From: Caryophanales bacterium
Lineage (GTDB): Bacteria; Bacillota_I; Bacilli_A; RFN20; JAISJY01
Direction: 5' to 3'
Length of the DNA: 40,493 nt
Assembly: GCA_031261365.1 (NCBI GenBank)
Contig: JAISJY010000080.1
Span: 1-40,493 of the forward strand
Part shown: one piece after another, positions 40,139-40,493 of the stretch
Layout: every line of letters begins with the position of its first letter
How positions within the stretch are numbered: the first letter of the stretch is position 1
The notes under the pieces: model-generated
Databases searched by the model: none
Seen by the model: the letters and a program-made list of their open reading frames with translations, nothing else
What the model was told of the DNA's origin: nothing
Program-made: the position numbers and the translations under genes

Positions 40139-40493
40139 AAATATCACATCTTAGTAAAAAGGTTGGTGATAAAACAATTTTAAATGATATTTCTTGTGAT
40201 TTTTCTTTAACAGGTATTGTGAGTTTATTCGGACCTTCAGGAGCTGGTAAAAGCAGTTTATTATATGCTATAGCTGGTTTAGATAAAAGCGTTACAGGTA
40301 GTATTATCATAGAACAACAAGAAATAACAAAGCTTTCTAATATAGAGAGAAATGAGTTTTTAAAAGAAAAAATTGCTTTCATATTTCAAGATAATCAATT
40401 AATACCTTTTCTAAATATTCAAGATAACCTTTTAATTAATCGGAGTTATGTTATTGATGAAAAATATTATTCTTTATTAAATATTAAAAACAT
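40135..40493 (+). CDS. ABC transporter ATP-binding protein, 5' part
   Basis: The ATG at 40135 overlaps the stop of the ABC permease as ATGA, and the frame is open to the end of the window (119 codons seen). The piece reads MKISHLSKKVGDKTILNDIS with Walker A FGPSGAGKSSLLYAIAGL (about 32-49) and Q-loop FIFQDNQLIPF. It is a second ATPase of the same class, probably beginning another ATPase-FtsX fusion or pairing with the previous protein. The C-terminal motifs lie outside the window. Confidence 0.9.
   Translation, partial: MKISHLSKKVGDKTILNDISCDFSLTGIVSLFGPSGAGKSSLLYAIAGLDKSVTGSIIIEQQEITKLSNIERNEFLKEKIAFIFQDNQLIPFLNIQDNLLINRSYVIDEKYYSLLNIKN

Noticed and set aside
264..40493. Possible use of TGA as Trp, as in Mycoplasma and Spiroplasma
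   Set aside because: Trp is written TGG throughout, and TGA serves as the stop of ymdB, the aldolase, the isomerase and the ABC permease at positions that overlap the next start.
1..40493. CRISPR arrays, rRNA, tRNA genes and complete insertion sequences
   Set aside because: No regularly spaced repeats, no cloverleaf-like segments and no full transposase were found by eye. The only transposase-related gene is the TnpB N-terminal piece at 10132-10638.

Overview
The window looks like a chromosomal segment of a low-GC, AT-rich member of the Bacilli close to the Mollicutes (an RF39, Izemoplasma or Acholeplasma-like gut or anaerobic lineage). This rests on strong AT bias, short Firmicutes-style Shine-Dalgarno (SD) sites, the gene order cinA-recA-rny-ymdB and miaB-ymcA, and use of the standard code: TGG for Trp, and TGA as a real stop in ymdB, fba-like and other genes. 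The exact taxon cannot be read from the sequence.

Layout. (1) 1-7384 holds core genes: the end of cinA, recA, rny (RNase Y), ymdB and gpsA. A 2.5 kb insert between recA and rny carries a frameshifted small ORF, a small lipoprotein and a secreted papain-like protein, and is bracketed by a 21-bp direct repeat. (2) 7385-14035 is an accessory block mostly on the minus strand: galM, a PH-like membrane protein with a lipoprotein, and a tightly overlapping operon of glycosyltransferase, UDP-galactopyranose mutase, a protein made only of the N-terminal part of a TnpB transposase, and a GNAT acetyltransferase. An unknown membrane protein and an orphan frameshifted hicB follow. (3) 14161-27444 holds an Agr-type LytTR/GHKL two-component system and a beta-glucosidase locus. 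The locus has a lipid-anchored GH3 with permuted domains, a carbohydrate-binding lipoprotein, a membrane-anchored permuted GH3, and a GH3 of normal order fused to a GtrA-like membrane domain. (4) 27459-40493 holds a Gfo/Idh/MocA oxidoreductase bracketed by two copies of a palindromic operator-like element, then pyk-miaB-ymcA-fhs-folD, an aldolase-isomerase-FGGY kinase operon for an unidentified sugar, and a MacB/FtsX-type ABC transporter whose partner ATPase runs off the window.

How it fits together. The cell probably lives on sugars. Extracellular and cytoplasmic GH3 enzymes release glucose from beta-glucosides, apparently under a cre-like catabolite site. galM and the isomerase/kinase/aldolase set feed glycolysis, which ends at pyk. 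fhs and folD supply one-carbon units. RNase Y and its specificity factor YmcA both lie in the window.

The least ordinary signals are four promoters whose TATAAT box sits exactly 6 nt from an ATG (predicted leaderless mRNAs), four tandem ATGGAG(G)-ATG starts with an identical 12-nt in-frame spacing, the TnpB N-terminal fragment locked into a glycan operon by overlapping starts and stops, the GH3-GtrA fusion, and the repeated palindrome around the oxidoreductase gene. All functional statements are inferences from motifs read by eye; no database search was run.
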